Assembly: GCA_024742395.1 (NCBI GenBank)
Contig: JANSYO010000012.1
Span: 31,301-95,300 of the forward strand
Length of the DNA: 64,000 nt
From: Cytophagales bacterium
GTDB lineage: Bacteria > Bacteroidota > Bacteroidia > Cytophagales > Spirosomataceae
Direction: 5' to 3'
Below, piece after piece: positions 17,309-26,794 of the stretch (position 1 is its first letter; the number at the start of each line of letters is the position of its first letter). Made by a program: the position numbers and the translations under genes. The notes beneath the pieces are model-generated. The model was not told where the DNA came from, did no database searches, and worked only from the letters and a program-made list of their open reading frames with translations.

Positions 17309-18595
17309 TTAGATTGCAAGACTGCCTTCCGAAGAACCATAAATGTTTTTTGGGGGGGCGGCTAATCTTTTCATATACTGCAACTTTCTCTTTCCCAAAC
17401 TAATTATATACAATGCCATACAGAAGGTGGGTATTGTTCCCAGCAAAGTAGAACCTGCCACATTGCCTAAAAAAAGGAAATACACGTAAAATTTGGCATA
17501 CTCGTACTCTGGTGGGACGCTGGTCCAAAGTACCAACCATAAAATTGAGAGAAAAATCAAAAGTCCAAAGAACCCAAAATATAAAAATATCGATGCATAG
17601 CCCACATCATTTGGTATCAACCCCCTACTCCGTCCATAATAATCAATAAAGTGTCCATACTTTGATTTACCCAGCGTAAACATTCCGTTACCGAAAACAT
17701 CATTTAACACATTACGTGAAACCTCAGTAAAATAGAACTTGTAAGCGGCTATTCGAACATTATCTTCTCCCTCTTGTTGGGCTTCTATTTCTTGGTTAGT
17801 TCTTCCTTGTAAACCCTCAATGATAGTAGGTGCCAAAATGGGAACCAAAAGGGCCGAGCCACAAATCAGGCCAATAACACCTACTTTTTTAAAGAAGGAC
17901 ATTTCTTTCATATAAAATAGCACACCTAGCAACAAACTTAAGAGGATCGCTTGCCGGCCAAGCTGAAGTACAATTGTGACAAAAAATAAAACTACAAGAG
18001 CAAACCATTTTTTGACATTTTTACTTTTCTTCAATTTACCAATTGCTAAGAAATACGCTATAAATAAGGGCCCACCACCAATTAGCGTAAGACGTATTCT
18101 AGAGAGGCCTCTTTCCGTATCAATTTCCTTACCCAACTCTCCGTATCCCATAAAAAGACGTACCGGGGCAACTGCTAAGGCTAAGTAGAAACACAATAAA
18201 AATACAATCGTAAACCACCAAATTACTTTTTCAATTTCTCCTAAGCTCATATTCTTTTCTAGAAAATAGAAGTAGATAATGAATGAAAAAAAAGGTATTG
18301 AAGAAATCAGTGTAAAAAGAATATTTTGCCCCCATGTTCCTGTGCAAATAATACCAGAAACTAATACACAGAAAAAAATATATCTAATAGTAGAGGAGAA
18401 TACATCATTAAATCTAGTTCTTAATAAAGCTTTTGAAACAATAAAAAATACACCGATAAGCACAGGATAGTACACTATTTTCCACATCATGTCTGTAAAA
18501 CCCAATGGTCTAAACAGCCTTACGTAGAGAAGACAAAATAGTAAAACAAATACACCCTCTCGACTTATTTTATTATTTTTCGACTGTGACCTCAT
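17309..18595 (-). CDS. wzy: O-antigen/capsule polymerase-like membrane protein (Wzy)
   Basis: The 428-residue protein has about 10-12 predicted transmembrane helices and a large periplasmic loop at about residues 250-335 (from ILAPTIIEGLQGR through GKSKYGHFIDYYGRSRGLIPN). That layout is typical of Wzy polymerases and O-antigen ligases. Wzy joins repeat units at the outer face of the inner membrane. Sequence conservation in this family is low, so the call rests on topology and on its place between a flippase, two pyruvyl transferases and glycosyltransferases. It overlaps the previous gene by 23 bases. A lipid-A ligase is the main alternative but less likely here. Confidence 0.78.
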   Translation of the reverse strand: MRSQSKNNKISREGVFVLLFCLLYVRLFRPLGFTDMMWKIVYYPVLIGVFFIVSKALLRTRFNDVFSSTIRYIFFCVLVSGIICTGTWGQNILFTLISSIPFFSFIIYFYFLEKNMSLGEIEKVIWWFTIVFLLCFYLALAVAPVRLFMGYGELGKEIDTERGLSRIRLTLIGGGPLFIAYFLAIGKLKKSKNVKKWFALVVLFFVTIVLQLGRQAILLSLLLGVLFYMKEMSFFKKVGVIGLICGSALLVPILAPTIIEGLQGRTNQEIEAQQEGEDNVRIAAYKFYFTEVSRNVLNDVFGNGMFTLGKSKYGHFIDYYGRSRGLIPNDVGYASIFLYFGFFGLLIFLSILWLVLWTSVPPEYEYAKFYVYFLFLGNVAGSTLLGTIPTFCMALYIISLGKRKLQYMKRLAAPPKNIYGSSEGSLAI

Positions 18596-19688
18596 TCTCT
18601 AGGTTCAAGAATTTCTCGGCTTCTTTTCTCAAAACACTTAACATTGAATTGGGATTTTTAAAATCCATTTTCCATTTAATTGATTCTGGAAGACTGTTCA
18701 CATCATCCACCAACCTGTCTCTTAAACCTACCCTATCCAATAAATTCATTACTCTATAGGGATTTGACTTCTTGTATACACTAAAAAAGTCCTTATTGAA
18801 GTTCACCGCGAAAGCAGTACCATGAAAGGAGTTGGATACTACAAAACTGGCTTTATTCAATAAACCTAAAAACTCTTCAGGCCCAAGATTATCAAACGTG
18901 TAATCTATATTAACACTTGTTTTCACTCTAAACAGTGATACTATAGGCAGGCCCAAAACTTCACGCACTCGATCAGCAATGGCTAAAGTTCGCTGATCAT
19001 TATTAAATGTGTAGAGCAAGATGAATTCAGAAGGACAATCCTCTTGAATATCCCTAGCTATCTCATTCCATTCCATTTTATTTAAAAGAAGTGTAGGATC
19101 TAAGCCCACTTGAATATCCTCTTGAATTGATTGCAATTGGTCCCGTAGGTATTCTTCCCGAACTGCTATCCTATCATATCCAGAAAAATACTTCTTTAAT
19201 TTCAAAGATTCTCTCTCATTGAACTGATATGCCCCAGCACTAGACGCATAAGCCAATTTCAATCCAGAGAACTTGACGTCAAGAAAAAAAACTTGATCCA
19301 AATCACCACCAGTAAATTCGGGGTTCCATAATTGATCACTTCCGCTGACTAAAACCTTATACTCGTCGGCCAGAGATTGCAAATCTTCAATATTGTATAC
19401 CCTATCCGACAGTTTTATATTCTGTTTTAAAAACTGGTCAAACTTCTGTTCCTTTTGATAGTTACGCCGAAGGATATAGTAGGACACGAAATGCTTTATA
19501 TTCTCAGTTAACGATTTTTTGTTATCATACAATTTATGTGTATACTTTTCGGTCAATGCAGGCTGTCTATAATCAATACACTCTGCTGTGTACGAGCCTG
19601 ATTTATTCAAATATTTACTTAGGGCATAAGCTTGCAGCATACCACCATAGTTGTAAACATTATGAAATGTGACGATTCCGATCTTCAT
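18573..19688 (-). CDS. Polysaccharide pyruvyl transferase family protein (second of two, CsaB-like)
   Basis: The protein (371 residues) begins KIGIVTFHNVYNYGGMLQAYAL, the form typical of the larger pyruvyl-transferase group. It continues with VLVSGSDQLWNPEF, YASSAGAY, VREEYLRDQLQ, VGLDPTLLL, ILLYTFNNDQ and, near the C-terminus, VVSNSFHGTAFAVNFNKDF, where the S-F-H-G-T motif replaces the N-R-L-H of the other copy. It probably adds a pyruvate ketal or a related group to a repeat-unit sugar. It is immediately downstream of a nitroreductase gene with no gap. Confidence 0.88.
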   Translation of the reverse strand: MKIGIVTFHNVYNYGGMLQAYALSKYLNKSGSYTAECIDYRQPALTEKYTHKLYDNKKSLTENIKHFVSYYILRRNYQKEQKFDQFLKQNIKLSDRVYNIEDLQSLADEYKVLVSGSDQLWNPEFTGGDLDQVFFLDVKFSGLKLAYASSAGAYQFNERESLKLKKYFSGYDRIAVREEYLRDQLQSIQEDIQVGLDPTLLLNKMEWNEIARDIQEDCPSEFILLYTFNNDQRTLAIADRVREVLGLPIVSLFRVKTSVNIDYTFDNLGPEEFLGLLNKASFVVSNSFHGTAFAVNFNKDFFSVYKKSNPYRVMNLLDRVGLRDRLVDDVNSLPESIKWKMDFKNPNSMLSVLRKEAEKFLNLENEVTVEK

Positions 19689-20675
19689 TTAATTAAATAT
19701 TTTTGCTACATCTTTTACTTCCAATCTTGGTGAAGAGGCTATCTCGAACAATTCGGGCACATAGCCGCAAGACACCACCAAGCCAATTCTTTCGTTATCC
19801 GGAACCCCGAGAAGTGCACGCATAGCCTCATCTCTTTTATGGTCCACACTCCAATTCAAAGGACAAGCTCCTATCTCATAGTGATGAAATGCATTCAACA
19901 AAGACATGGCAAACATACCAGTATTTATATATGATTCGTTTCTGTCATTTACTCCTTGGAAGTAGGAAATATTAGCTGAAAGTACCAATATAGTATTCGC
20001 CAAATGCCCAAACCCTCTATTACCGTATTGCAATTGGAGTACTTTCTTTTTCATTTCAGTACCCCTCACCACATAAATTCGATTCAGTTGCCTGTTACAT
20101 GAGGTTGGAGACTTTAAGGCCAACTTGATGCAATTCTCAATCACATCCAATGAAATTTCCTTGTCTATGTAATTTCTAGATGAGTATCGAGATTGAGAAA
20201 ACGTCTCAAAAGAAGAATTCTTGAATTTAAAAAACTCCTCTCTGGTATATTTTAATTGCCGAGTACCTTCAGCCAAACCAATGCGGTTTACAAAAGCCTT
20301 GTGTTTTATAACCAATACCTCAGGCAGTTCAAAGTTACTTTCTTCATGAAAATTGAAATACTCATTCAATACCCCAATGCTGTGTTTGAACTCTAAGGCT
20401 GTCTTATTGTATCCCAAATCTTCATACCTCTGCAATAATCCCAGCAAATCTTCAACTACAGGCTGGCCAAAACCCATTCTTGTTTCTGGCATAGTAAGTC
20501 CTTTTTCTATAACATGATATAGAATGGTCAATCTACCTTTAAATGCGTCTTCATTTGTAAAATCTTGCTGCACATTTGAGTAGCGATAAAACCTTCGCAT
20601 ATCGTAATAATAAATCCGCAAGACTCTGAGGTAAACAATTACCTTCTTTATAAGTAGTTTTCTTAAGCTATTCAT
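19689..20675 (-). CDS. Nitroreductase-family flavoprotein in the polysaccharide operon
   Basis: The 328-residue protein has an N-terminal extension of about 150 residues with an FKGRLTILYHVIEKGL segment. An FMN-dependent nitroreductase domain follows, with the start pattern SRYSSRNYIDKEISLDVIE, the LALKSPTSCNRQL flavin-binding region, YINTGMFAMSLLNAFHHYEIGACPLNW, and GLVVSCGYVPE. Nitroreductase-type proteins are seen in some polysaccharide clusters next to pyruvyl transferases, but their reaction there is unknown. It overlaps the flippase gene by four bases (ATGA) and touches the pyruvyl transferase gene, so the three are coupled. Confidence 0.87.
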   Translation of the reverse strand: MNSLRKLLIKKVIVYLRVLRIYYYDMRRFYRYSNVQQDFTNEDAFKGRLTILYHVIEKGLTMPETRMGFGQPVVEDLLGLLQRYEDLGYNKTALEFKHSIGVLNEYFNFHEESNFELPEVLVIKHKAFVNRIGLAEGTRQLKYTREEFFKFKNSSFETFSQSRYSSRNYIDKEISLDVIENCIKLALKSPTSCNRQLNRIYVVRGTEMKKKVLQLQYGNRGFGHLANTILVLSANISYFQGVNDRNESYINTGMFAMSLLNAFHHYEIGACPLNWSVDHKRDEAMRALLGVPDNERIGLVVSCGYVPELFEIASSPRLEVKDVAKIFN

Positions 20676-22210
20676 GTAATTAATCCTTTCTTTTTAAAAA
20701 ACTTGCCCATTATTATTTTAACAAGCACGTCTTTTTCTTCAGGGGCCATACCGAAAATAAATATCGCAATTGACAATACTAAAGCGTTCATACAGAAGCT
20801 AACCAATATTCGAATATTGGATGGCTCCATTAGAACATTGATCAGTATACTAGAAACCACCGTAATCAAGCCAACCGTTAAAAAACGAAACATAACATCC
20901 ATCCCGAATCTTTTCAGACGCAGACCAATGACATTCCGACAAATCATCAATCTTAAAAATAATGACATGATTTCCATTGCTGTGGATGCCAAAAGGACGT
21001 ATAAAATAGGACTTCCAATTGAAAGTAAATAGTAAGTAATTGGAACAATTAAAATAATAATTGACCCAACCACTGTTTGATAAAGTTTTATTTTTCCTGT
21101 CGCCTGAACTGCTGATTTGAGTCCAACGGATAACTGATTAATTACAGCATTAATTAGAATAATAGAACAAAAAATCTTTGCCTCTTCCGGTACATTACCT
21201 AACCAAAGAGCAAGCACATTGTCCATTTCCAGAATCAGCGGAACTACAATATACAATAATAAAAAAGAGGAACTTTTACTTGACAAAAGTGCCAAGCGAA
21301 TCATCCTACTCCTATCTCCCGCCCCCTCACTCTTCATAATTTGAGGGTTTAATGCTTTATTGATAATTACTGAGAAAGATCTCAACTGAGCATTCATTTG
21401 TTGAGATATGGCGTATGTCCCATTAATATTAACCCCAAGAAATCTATTCAGCACAACTGCAACACCCTGACTAGATGCTACATAGCAAAGAGAACCAAAT
21501 AAATTCCAGCTCGCATAAGATAACATTTCTTTAAACTTATATAATTCTCGCACTTCGCTCAAAGATATCCCTGCCTCTTCATATTTAAACTTACACCACA
21601 ACGTTTTGAGTAAGCGAATCAACACAGTAATTGAGACAATGAATACACTGTATGCTATTAATCTATCACTTTGAAAATAGCTGACAGCTAATGCTGCTCC
21701 AAGTTTTAGAAGTGTCTCAAAAAATCCAAGCACTGAATCAAAAATAAGGTCTTCTTTGGCGTTTATCAATGAATCATACGGTACTGCATTCACAGTAAAA
21801 AAGGTGCTCACTACCATCAAATGAAAACACCATAGGGCTTCGTTAATCTTATCCTCGGGTATATTCAAGAACCCGTTGAAAAGGATTATTCTAAGGACCT
21901 CCAGAATAACGATCAAAACTACACTAATAAGGAAATGTATACTGACACTAGAGTTGAAAATCTTTTTGAGGATCGATAAATCGGAGCCTGCCATATGAAA
22001 AGACAAATACCTTTGTGTAGTGATAGTCATTGCACCATTTATAAATGCAAGCATAAGTACAACCCCTGCTATTAGATTATATATGCCAAAATCAGCAATT
22101 CCAAGATTCGAAAGTAGAACTCTTGTAGCATACAAGGTTCCTACAGCCGATAAAGCCAATTTGGCATAGAGGAAAACTGTATTATTAACTACCCTTTTTG
22201 CGTTACTCAA
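20672..22210 (-). CDS. wzx: Polysaccharide flippase (Wzx, MOP superfamily)
   Basis: The 512-residue protein has about 12-14 transmembrane helices and the N-terminal pattern NTVFLYAKLALSAVGTLYATRVLLSNLGIADFGIYNL, characteristic of Wzx-type flippases that move lipid-linked repeat units across the inner membrane. A long hydrophobic C-terminal region runs to an Lys-rich end (KIIMGKFFKKKGLI). Position fits: just after the Wzc gene (19 bases) and before the pathway enzymes. The stop overlaps the nitroreductase start. Confidence 0.9.
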   Translation of the reverse strand: MSNAKRVVNNTVFLYAKLALSAVGTLYATRVLLSNLGIADFGIYNLIAGVVLMLAFINGAMTITTQRYLSFHMAGSDLSILKKIFNSSVSIHFLISVVLIVILEVLRIILFNGFLNIPEDKINEALWCFHLMVVSTFFTVNAVPYDSLINAKEDLIFDSVLGFFETLLKLGAALAVSYFQSDRLIAYSVFIVSITVLIRLLKTLWCKFKYEEAGISLSEVRELYKFKEMLSYASWNLFGSLCYVASSQGVAVVLNRFLGVNINGTYAISQQMNAQLRSFSVIINKALNPQIMKSEGAGDRSRMIRLALLSSKSSSFLLLYIVVPLILEMDNVLALWLGNVPEEAKIFCSIILINAVINQLSVGLKSAVQATGKIKLYQTVVGSIIILIVPITYYLLSIGSPILYVLLASTAMEIMSLFLRLMICRNVIGLRLKRFGMDVMFRFLTVGLITVVSSILINVLMEPSNIRILVSFCMNALVLSIAIFIFGMAPEEKDVLVKIIMGKFFKKKGLIT

Positions 22211-22229
22211 CCCTTGTAAGTGTTAATTG

Positions 22230-24635
22230 TCAGTCCTTTGGTGACTTTTCCCAAAATTTCAGTTTAGATAAAGTTGCAATCAAAGGGGTTTGAGTCTCTC
22301 TTTCCTGATACCCATAGCCATAGCCATAGCCATAACCGTAGCCATAATCCGCCGTCTTTGAATAATCCACCGCATTAAAGAGGACATGCATTGAAGAAAA
22401 CACTTTTTTTTCTTTAATCTCTTTAACTTTCTGTAATAGGACATTAGGAGACTTATTTTGTCGTACGACATAGAAGCAAACATCTGATAATGGTGCTAGT
22501 ATTACCGCATCTGTAACTAAGCTAGTGGGCGGAGTATCTAATAAAATATAATCAAAGGTTTTCTTTAAGTCATTGATTAATTCAGTCATTTCAGGTTTAG
22601 CCAACAGCTCTGAAGGATTTGGCGGTATTGGCCCTGCCGGCATTAAGTATACGTTCTCCAAATATGTCGCATTGATCAACTCTTTACCTTCCGCATTCCC
22701 TGAGAAATAATTTGTAATGCCCCTTTTATTTTTAAAAGAAAGGTATTCATGAATCATTGGCTTTCTTAAATCAAGCCCCATAATTATTACTCTTTTGCCT
22801 AGTAGTCCAAGGGAAGAAGCAATGTTTGCTGTAACAAAACTTTTTCCCTCACCAGAAATACTACTAGTCACCAAAATTACTTTTCCAAGCGAAGTCTTTT
22901 GGTTTGTAAAAAGGTATGAAAGATTAGATCTTATCATCCGAAATTGTTCAGAAACAAATGAACGAGTATTGCCATCTAAAATTTGACCTGTTTCTTCCTT
23001 TGGCTTAAGTCCAATTTCACCAAAAACAGACAAACCTGTTTCTTTTTCGATTTCCTTTCTTGTTTGTACGGTATAGGTCATTAATTCGCTCGCATTCAGG
23101 TATCCTGCAGGTATCAACAAACCTAGAAGAATGCCTAAAAGTATCACAATTTTCCTTTTCGGCTTAACGGGTTCGTCGGAGCTATACGGCATATCTACAA
23201 TACGGCTATCTGTTACCGTACTGGCATAAGACAAAGCAGTTTCTTCCCTTTTTTCCAGAAGGAGCAAGTATAAATTCTCTTTGATACCCGCTTGTCTTTT
23301 AATCTCAACATATTTTCGCTCTTTTCTTGGAATAGCAGATATTGAAGACTCCAATCTGCTATTCAGTGCATCCAAACTACTCCTGGTTACTTGTAAACTG
23401 CTTTTCTGATTTCGAATATTTTCACGAATCGCCTGTTTAATATTAGCCTGCTGAGTTTCTAATGTTTTTAAGAAAGGATTATTCATTGTCGTACTTCGTG
23501 AAAGCTCTTCCCTTTCCAATTCTAAAGCTGAGAGTTGATTAATGTAAGAAGTTAAAACTGGATCATTAACCATCATGGATCCCGGGCTTACATTCCCATA
23601 TTGATTAGAAGAAAGATACCTTTCAACACCATCCAAGACCTTTAATTGAATATCTACCTCATTGAGTTTTGAATCGTTATCTTTCACCTTTTCAAGGAAA
23701 AGTGTCGCCTCTGTACTCAAATCTGTAACTCCCGCAGATCTTCGATATTGTTCTACATCCTGTTCAACATCGCCTAATTCAGAAGTTATCAGCTTTAATC
23801 GATCTTCAATAAAATTAAGAGTATTAGTTGCCTCCCTGTTCTTATCTTCTAAAGATGCGAAGGCATACTCATCCAACAATTTACCAAGAATTTCCTTTCC
23901 TTTATTAGGCAATGCCTGTTCTATGCCTAACTTAATTACAGTACTTTTCTGATTGACTAACTCTGCAGTAAGTCCTTTAATTAAGCTAGTCACCAAAGCA
24001 TTCTTCTTCTTAAATAGAACTTTTATATATTTATCGCTTGAAAATCCCCCACCCAATGAGTCATTAACCTCTGACTGAAATACCCTAAAAGAACCATATT
24101 TACTATCCAAACGGTCACTGTACAAAAATTCACCCATCAAAGATTTACTTTCATCCAACATGGCAAATTTTGCATTATCCAATGGCTCAATATATAGTGG
24201 GTTTTCATAGGCATAATTGGTAAGTTCAGTTGCATTTACTTTTACCGGACTGTTTTTATGCAACTCTGTGTCTCTTATTCTTCCATCATGCCAATAGCTA
24301 ACAGTTAGGTTAAGTTTATCCACTACTTTTTCCATCAGAGTTCTAGACCTTAAGACCTCGATCTCATTTTCCACCAATTTAGAACCACCCAACATACCTA
24401 ATTCTTCTAGTATTTCTTCTCCACCCGAAATACCTTTTTCCTCATCTTTAACTAAAAGCGTAGCGGAGACCTCATAAATAGGTGTACTGTATCGTAGATA
24501 AAGCCAAGCACAAAGGCTACAGATCAAAAGCGACATTAAAAACCAATGCCATTGACGTATATATTTAAAAACAAAATTACGCAGGTCAAAACCGTCTTCC
24601 TGATCCTGCCAAATATTAAGATCGTTGTTGTTCAT
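22230..24635 (-). CDS. wzc: Wzc-type chain-length regulator and tyrosine autokinase
   Basis: The 801-residue inner-membrane protein has a Wzz domain with membrane helices at about residues 33-50 and 505-525, a long periplasmic coiled-coil part (about 260-460) and a C-terminal BY-kinase domain. The kinase shows Walker A (SSISGEGKSFVTANIAS), Walker A' (VIIMGLDLRKP) and Walker B (YILLDTPP). The tail is a run of Gly-Tyr pairs near residues 760-775, the site where these kinases phosphorylate themselves. Phosphorylation cycles with the CpsB-type phosphatase control polymer length and export with Wza. It is the third gene of the operon, after UpxY and Wza. Confidence 0.94.
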   Translation of the reverse strand: MNNNDLNIWQDQEDGFDLRNFVFKYIRQWHWFLMSLLICSLCAWLYLRYSTPIYEVSATLLVKDEEKGISGGEEILEELGMLGGSKLVENEIEVLRSRTLMEKVVDKLNLTVSYWHDGRIRDTELHKNSPVKVNATELTNYAYENPLYIEPLDNAKFAMLDESKSLMGEFLYSDRLDSKYGSFRVFQSEVNDSLGGGFSSDKYIKVLFKKKNALVTSLIKGLTAELVNQKSTVIKLGIEQALPNKGKEILGKLLDEYAFASLEDKNREATNTLNFIEDRLKLITSELGDVEQDVEQYRRSAGVTDLSTEATLFLEKVKDNDSKLNEVDIQLKVLDGVERYLSSNQYGNVSPGSMMVNDPVLTSYINQLSALELEREELSRSTTMNNPFLKTLETQQANIKQAIRENIRNQKSSLQVTRSSLDALNSRLESSISAIPRKERKYVEIKRQAGIKENLYLLLLEKREETALSYASTVTDSRIVDMPYSSDEPVKPKRKIVILLGILLGLLIPAGYLNASELMTYTVQTRKEIEKETGLSVFGEIGLKPKEETGQILDGNTRSFVSEQFRMIRSNLSYLFTNQKTSLGKVILVTSSISGEGKSFVTANIASSLGLLGKRVIIMGLDLRKPMIHEYLSFKNKRGITNYFSGNAEGKELINATYLENVYLMPAGPIPPNPSELLAKPEMTELINDLKKTFDYILLDTPPTSLVTDAVILAPLSDVCFYVVRQNKSPNVLLQKVKEIKEKKVFSSMHVLFNAVDYSKTADYGYGYGYGYGYGYQERETQTPLIATLSKLKFWEKSPKD
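22312..22348 (-). repeat. Hexanucleotide repeat encoding the tyrosine-rich tail of Wzc
   Basis: About six tandem copies of a 6-base unit (CATAGC on the plus strand, two copies with one-base changes) encode the alternating Gly-Tyr run. Because the unit is two codons, slippage would change the number of Gly-Tyr pairs without shifting the frame. Confidence 0.85.
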
Positions 24636-24797
24636 ATGAATATTAAAGACAATCTAGATTCTTCCTTTCCTTATATAGCTCATTTCTATCCCCTTTGTTA
24701 ACTATGCTTATTTTTTATTCTTAGCTTGCCTGTTCTTGAATTAGGAACTTAAGCGGAGTGTAGAAGTATATGTCTAAACACTTCTGCAAGAAACTAA

Positions 24798-25607
24798 TCA
24801 ATTCAATACCAAGTTCAATAAAACAGCAATTGTAGTAGCAATGCCTGTGAATATTGGCACTAGTTGCACACGTTGTTCTGTACTTGTTACCCTCCCCTTT
24901 ATTGGTTCGATATAAATAACATCTCCGTTCTGAACATAATAGTATGGACTTTTAAAAACTGCTCTATTAAGGAGATTAACTTTACCAATTTCTCTAACGC
25001 CGTTTACGTTCCTTATTACTGTTACGGAATCCCTTTTACCATAAATCGTTAAATCACCAGCCATGGCAATTGCTTCGGGGAGTGTTGTATGATCATCAAG
25101 AAGATTAAAAGTACCAACCTTACTCACTTCTCCTAACACAGAAAACTTATGATTAAGATACCTCACATTTACTGCTGGATCTTTGAAATAGTTTTGCATA
25201 GCTGTTTGAATCTGATCACTTGCCTGCATGAGGGTTAGATCCTTTACAAAGACTTTACCCACAAAAGGTAAGATAACACTACCAGTAGAATCAACGCGAT
25301 AACCTAAAGGCTGCCTCGACCCCATTGCCCCTCCACTTTGCCCAGGAAATGTTGACATCTGAAGGAAATTAATATTCTGAAAATTTAATATAAGATTGGC
25401 TTCCTCGTTCAGCGTAGCAACAGTTATGGCGAGAATATCATCCTCTTGAATTTTAGAGACTTTCGGTTCAGGGGTTTCAAAGTAGCTTGGATATGATGCC
25501 GAATTCCCGCCTTGGAAATACACAAATTTCTCCGTATTAACACAAGAAGATAAGCTTAACAAGCTAAAGATTGAGCAAATAAGCTTGCATTTAATTATTT
25601 GTTGCAT
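24798..25607 (-). CDS. wza: Wza-type polysaccharide export lipoprotein
   Basis: The 269-residue protein has a lipoprotein signal (SIFSLLSLSSC, cysteine near residue 22), a poly_export domain beginning near KVSKIQEDDILAITV, the LGYRVDSTGSVILPFVGKV motif and LTLMQASDQIQTAMQNYF, one SLBB repeat (HKFSVLGEVSKVGTFNL...LPEAIAMAGDLTIYGKRDSV) and a hydrophobic C-terminal segment (VPIFTGIATTIAVLLNLVL). This is the short Bacteroidota form that ends with a transmembrane helix. It forms the outer-membrane export channel working with Wzc. Spacers are 54 bases from UpxY and 162 bases from Wzc. Confidence 0.92.
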   Translation of the reverse strand: MQQIIKCKLICSIFSLLSLSSCVNTEKFVYFQGGNSASYPSYFETPEPKVSKIQEDDILAITVATLNEEANLILNFQNINFLQMSTFPGQSGGAMGSRQPLGYRVDSTGSVILPFVGKVFVKDLTLMQASDQIQTAMQNYFKDPAVNVRYLNHKFSVLGEVSKVGTFNLLDDHTTLPEAIAMAGDLTIYGKRDSVTVIRNVNGVREIGKVNLLNRAVFKSPYYYVQNGDVIYIEPIKGRVTSTEQRVQLVPIFTGIATTIAVLLNLVLN

Positions 25608-25661
25608 AGATAAATTGTCTCAGCTAAAGAAATCTTTAATTAAAAAAATCAAAAATCGTCC

Positions 25662-26156
25662 TTACCTAGTTTGAAGTTTGGCAACTTTGTTGTTTCTAAT
25701 ATCTACTTTAATTTTGACTTGAAGAGCCTCAATCAAAACCTCAATGTAATTTTGATCAACCTTCTGAACCACTCCTTCTTTATCGACCATCGGCCCTGAT
25801 TTAATTCTTACTCTATCTTCTCTTTCTAATTGTACAACTTCAATTTCTGAATGTACAAACTCCCCTAATAAATCTCGAATTGCAGCAATTTCTTCATCCT
25901 TTACAATTGCTGGTTTTTGAAGCCAAAATAAATAACGTACTACCCCATACGCATCAAATGCTCTTTCCCTTTTATGAGCTTCAGTTCGAATAAAAACATA
26001 AGACTTAAAAAGTGGCTCTTCAATAACCTTTTTACGATCAGACCATTGTTTCAACTTTTTCACACATGGGCAAAATACCTCATAGCCCATTTCTGACAAC
26101 TGTATGGCAACTTTTTTCTCCTGATGTGATTTTGTATAAAGTACATACCAGTTCAT
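25662..26156 (-). CDS. UpxY/NusG-type transcription antiterminator
   Basis: The 164-residue protein has a NusG N-terminal domain (NWYVLYTKSHQEKKVAIQL at residues 2-20, then KSYVFIR and YGVVRYLFW) and a C-terminal KOW domain (about 110-155, with DRVRIKSGPMVDKEGVVQKV). In Bacteroides such UpxY proteins ride on RNA polymerase of their own polysaccharide operon and prevent early termination. It is the first gene of the operon, after a 420-base leader and a predicted promoter, as expected for this class. Its target is therefore probably this same operon. Confidence 0.9.
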   Translation of the reverse strand: MNWYVLYTKSHQEKKVAIQLSEMGYEVFCPCVKKLKQWSDRKKVIEEPLFKSYVFIRTEAHKRERAFDAYGVVRYLFWLQKPAIVKDEEIAAIRDLLGEFVHSEIEVVQLEREDRVRIKSGPMVDKEGVVQKVDQNYIEVLIEALQVKIKVDIRNNKVAKLQTR

Positions 26157-26580
26157 TTTCCCTTATATTAACGTTTCTGTTCCCTAACCGTCCTTTTCAA
26201 TTCCAGATTAATTTATAGGAATAGAAGTTTGCTCTTTATATGGCTTCGCCCTTTCAGTCCCATCTAAGAAACTTAAATTTCTAACTATTCTTAAGGAATA
26301 ACTTATCAAGATTTGATAAGTTATATTCTCTAAAAAGGGGGAATTAAATATTCCGTAATAAGAAAGTGTCAATGATTTATTCTCCAGTTTAACTCTAGAT
26401 GGTAATCATTCTACACTTTAGAAAATTTCAATTATTAAAGTAAAAGACCACCCTTTATTTGCAAAAAGCTTATAACTCTTTAATAACCATAAGCTAGTCC
26501 TCATCTCTTACTTTAATTATGACGATTATATTATTTTCATTTCTTTGACATGGCATTGAGCCTTCTAGTTTTCAAGTGCT
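26157..26580 (-). other. Long untranslated leader of the polysaccharide operon
   Basis: There is no credible coding frame in these 420 bases. Leaders of this length before UpxY genes usually carry the signal that loads the antiterminator. The region holds a perfect 11-bp dyad at 26299-26323. I cannot name a known recruitment element. Confidence 0.45.
26299..26323. promoter_or_regulatory. Perfect 11-bp dyad in the polysaccharide operon leader
   Basis: TAACTTATCAA (26299-26309) and TTGATAAGTTA (26313-26323) pair perfectly around a 3-base loop. It lacks a U-run on the minus strand, so it is more likely a pause or protein-binding hairpin than a simple terminator. Confidence 0.45.
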
Positions 26581-26612
26581 CAAACATAAAATAATTAAAC
26601 TGTGCCTTCCAA
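26581..26612 (-). promoter_or_regulatory. Predicted sigma-A promoter of the polysaccharide operon
   Basis: Minus strand: TATGTTTG at 26588-26581 matches the TAnnTTTG -7 box and TTG at 26612-26610 gives a 21-base spacer, inside the 17-23 range used by Bacteroidota. Transcription would start near 26,575. No inverted-repeat invertase sites were seen around it. Confidence 0.5.
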
Positions 26613-26794
26613 AGCCAATTTATTAAACGATATATTATTCAAAAAATAAGGGAATCATTTATTGAAATAGTTCAAAACTATGTCCACCCTAACCAATATT
26701 TACATTCATATTTTCAACATTCGCCATACAATATTTTTATAAAATAACATCAAGTAAAATATTTAATAATTACTTAACAGTTTCATAGTATTTT

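Noticed and set aside
22312..22348. Tandem hexamers as a CRISPR-like or regulatory array
   Set aside because: The units lie in frame inside the Wzc gene and encode its Gly-Tyr tail; no spacers are present.
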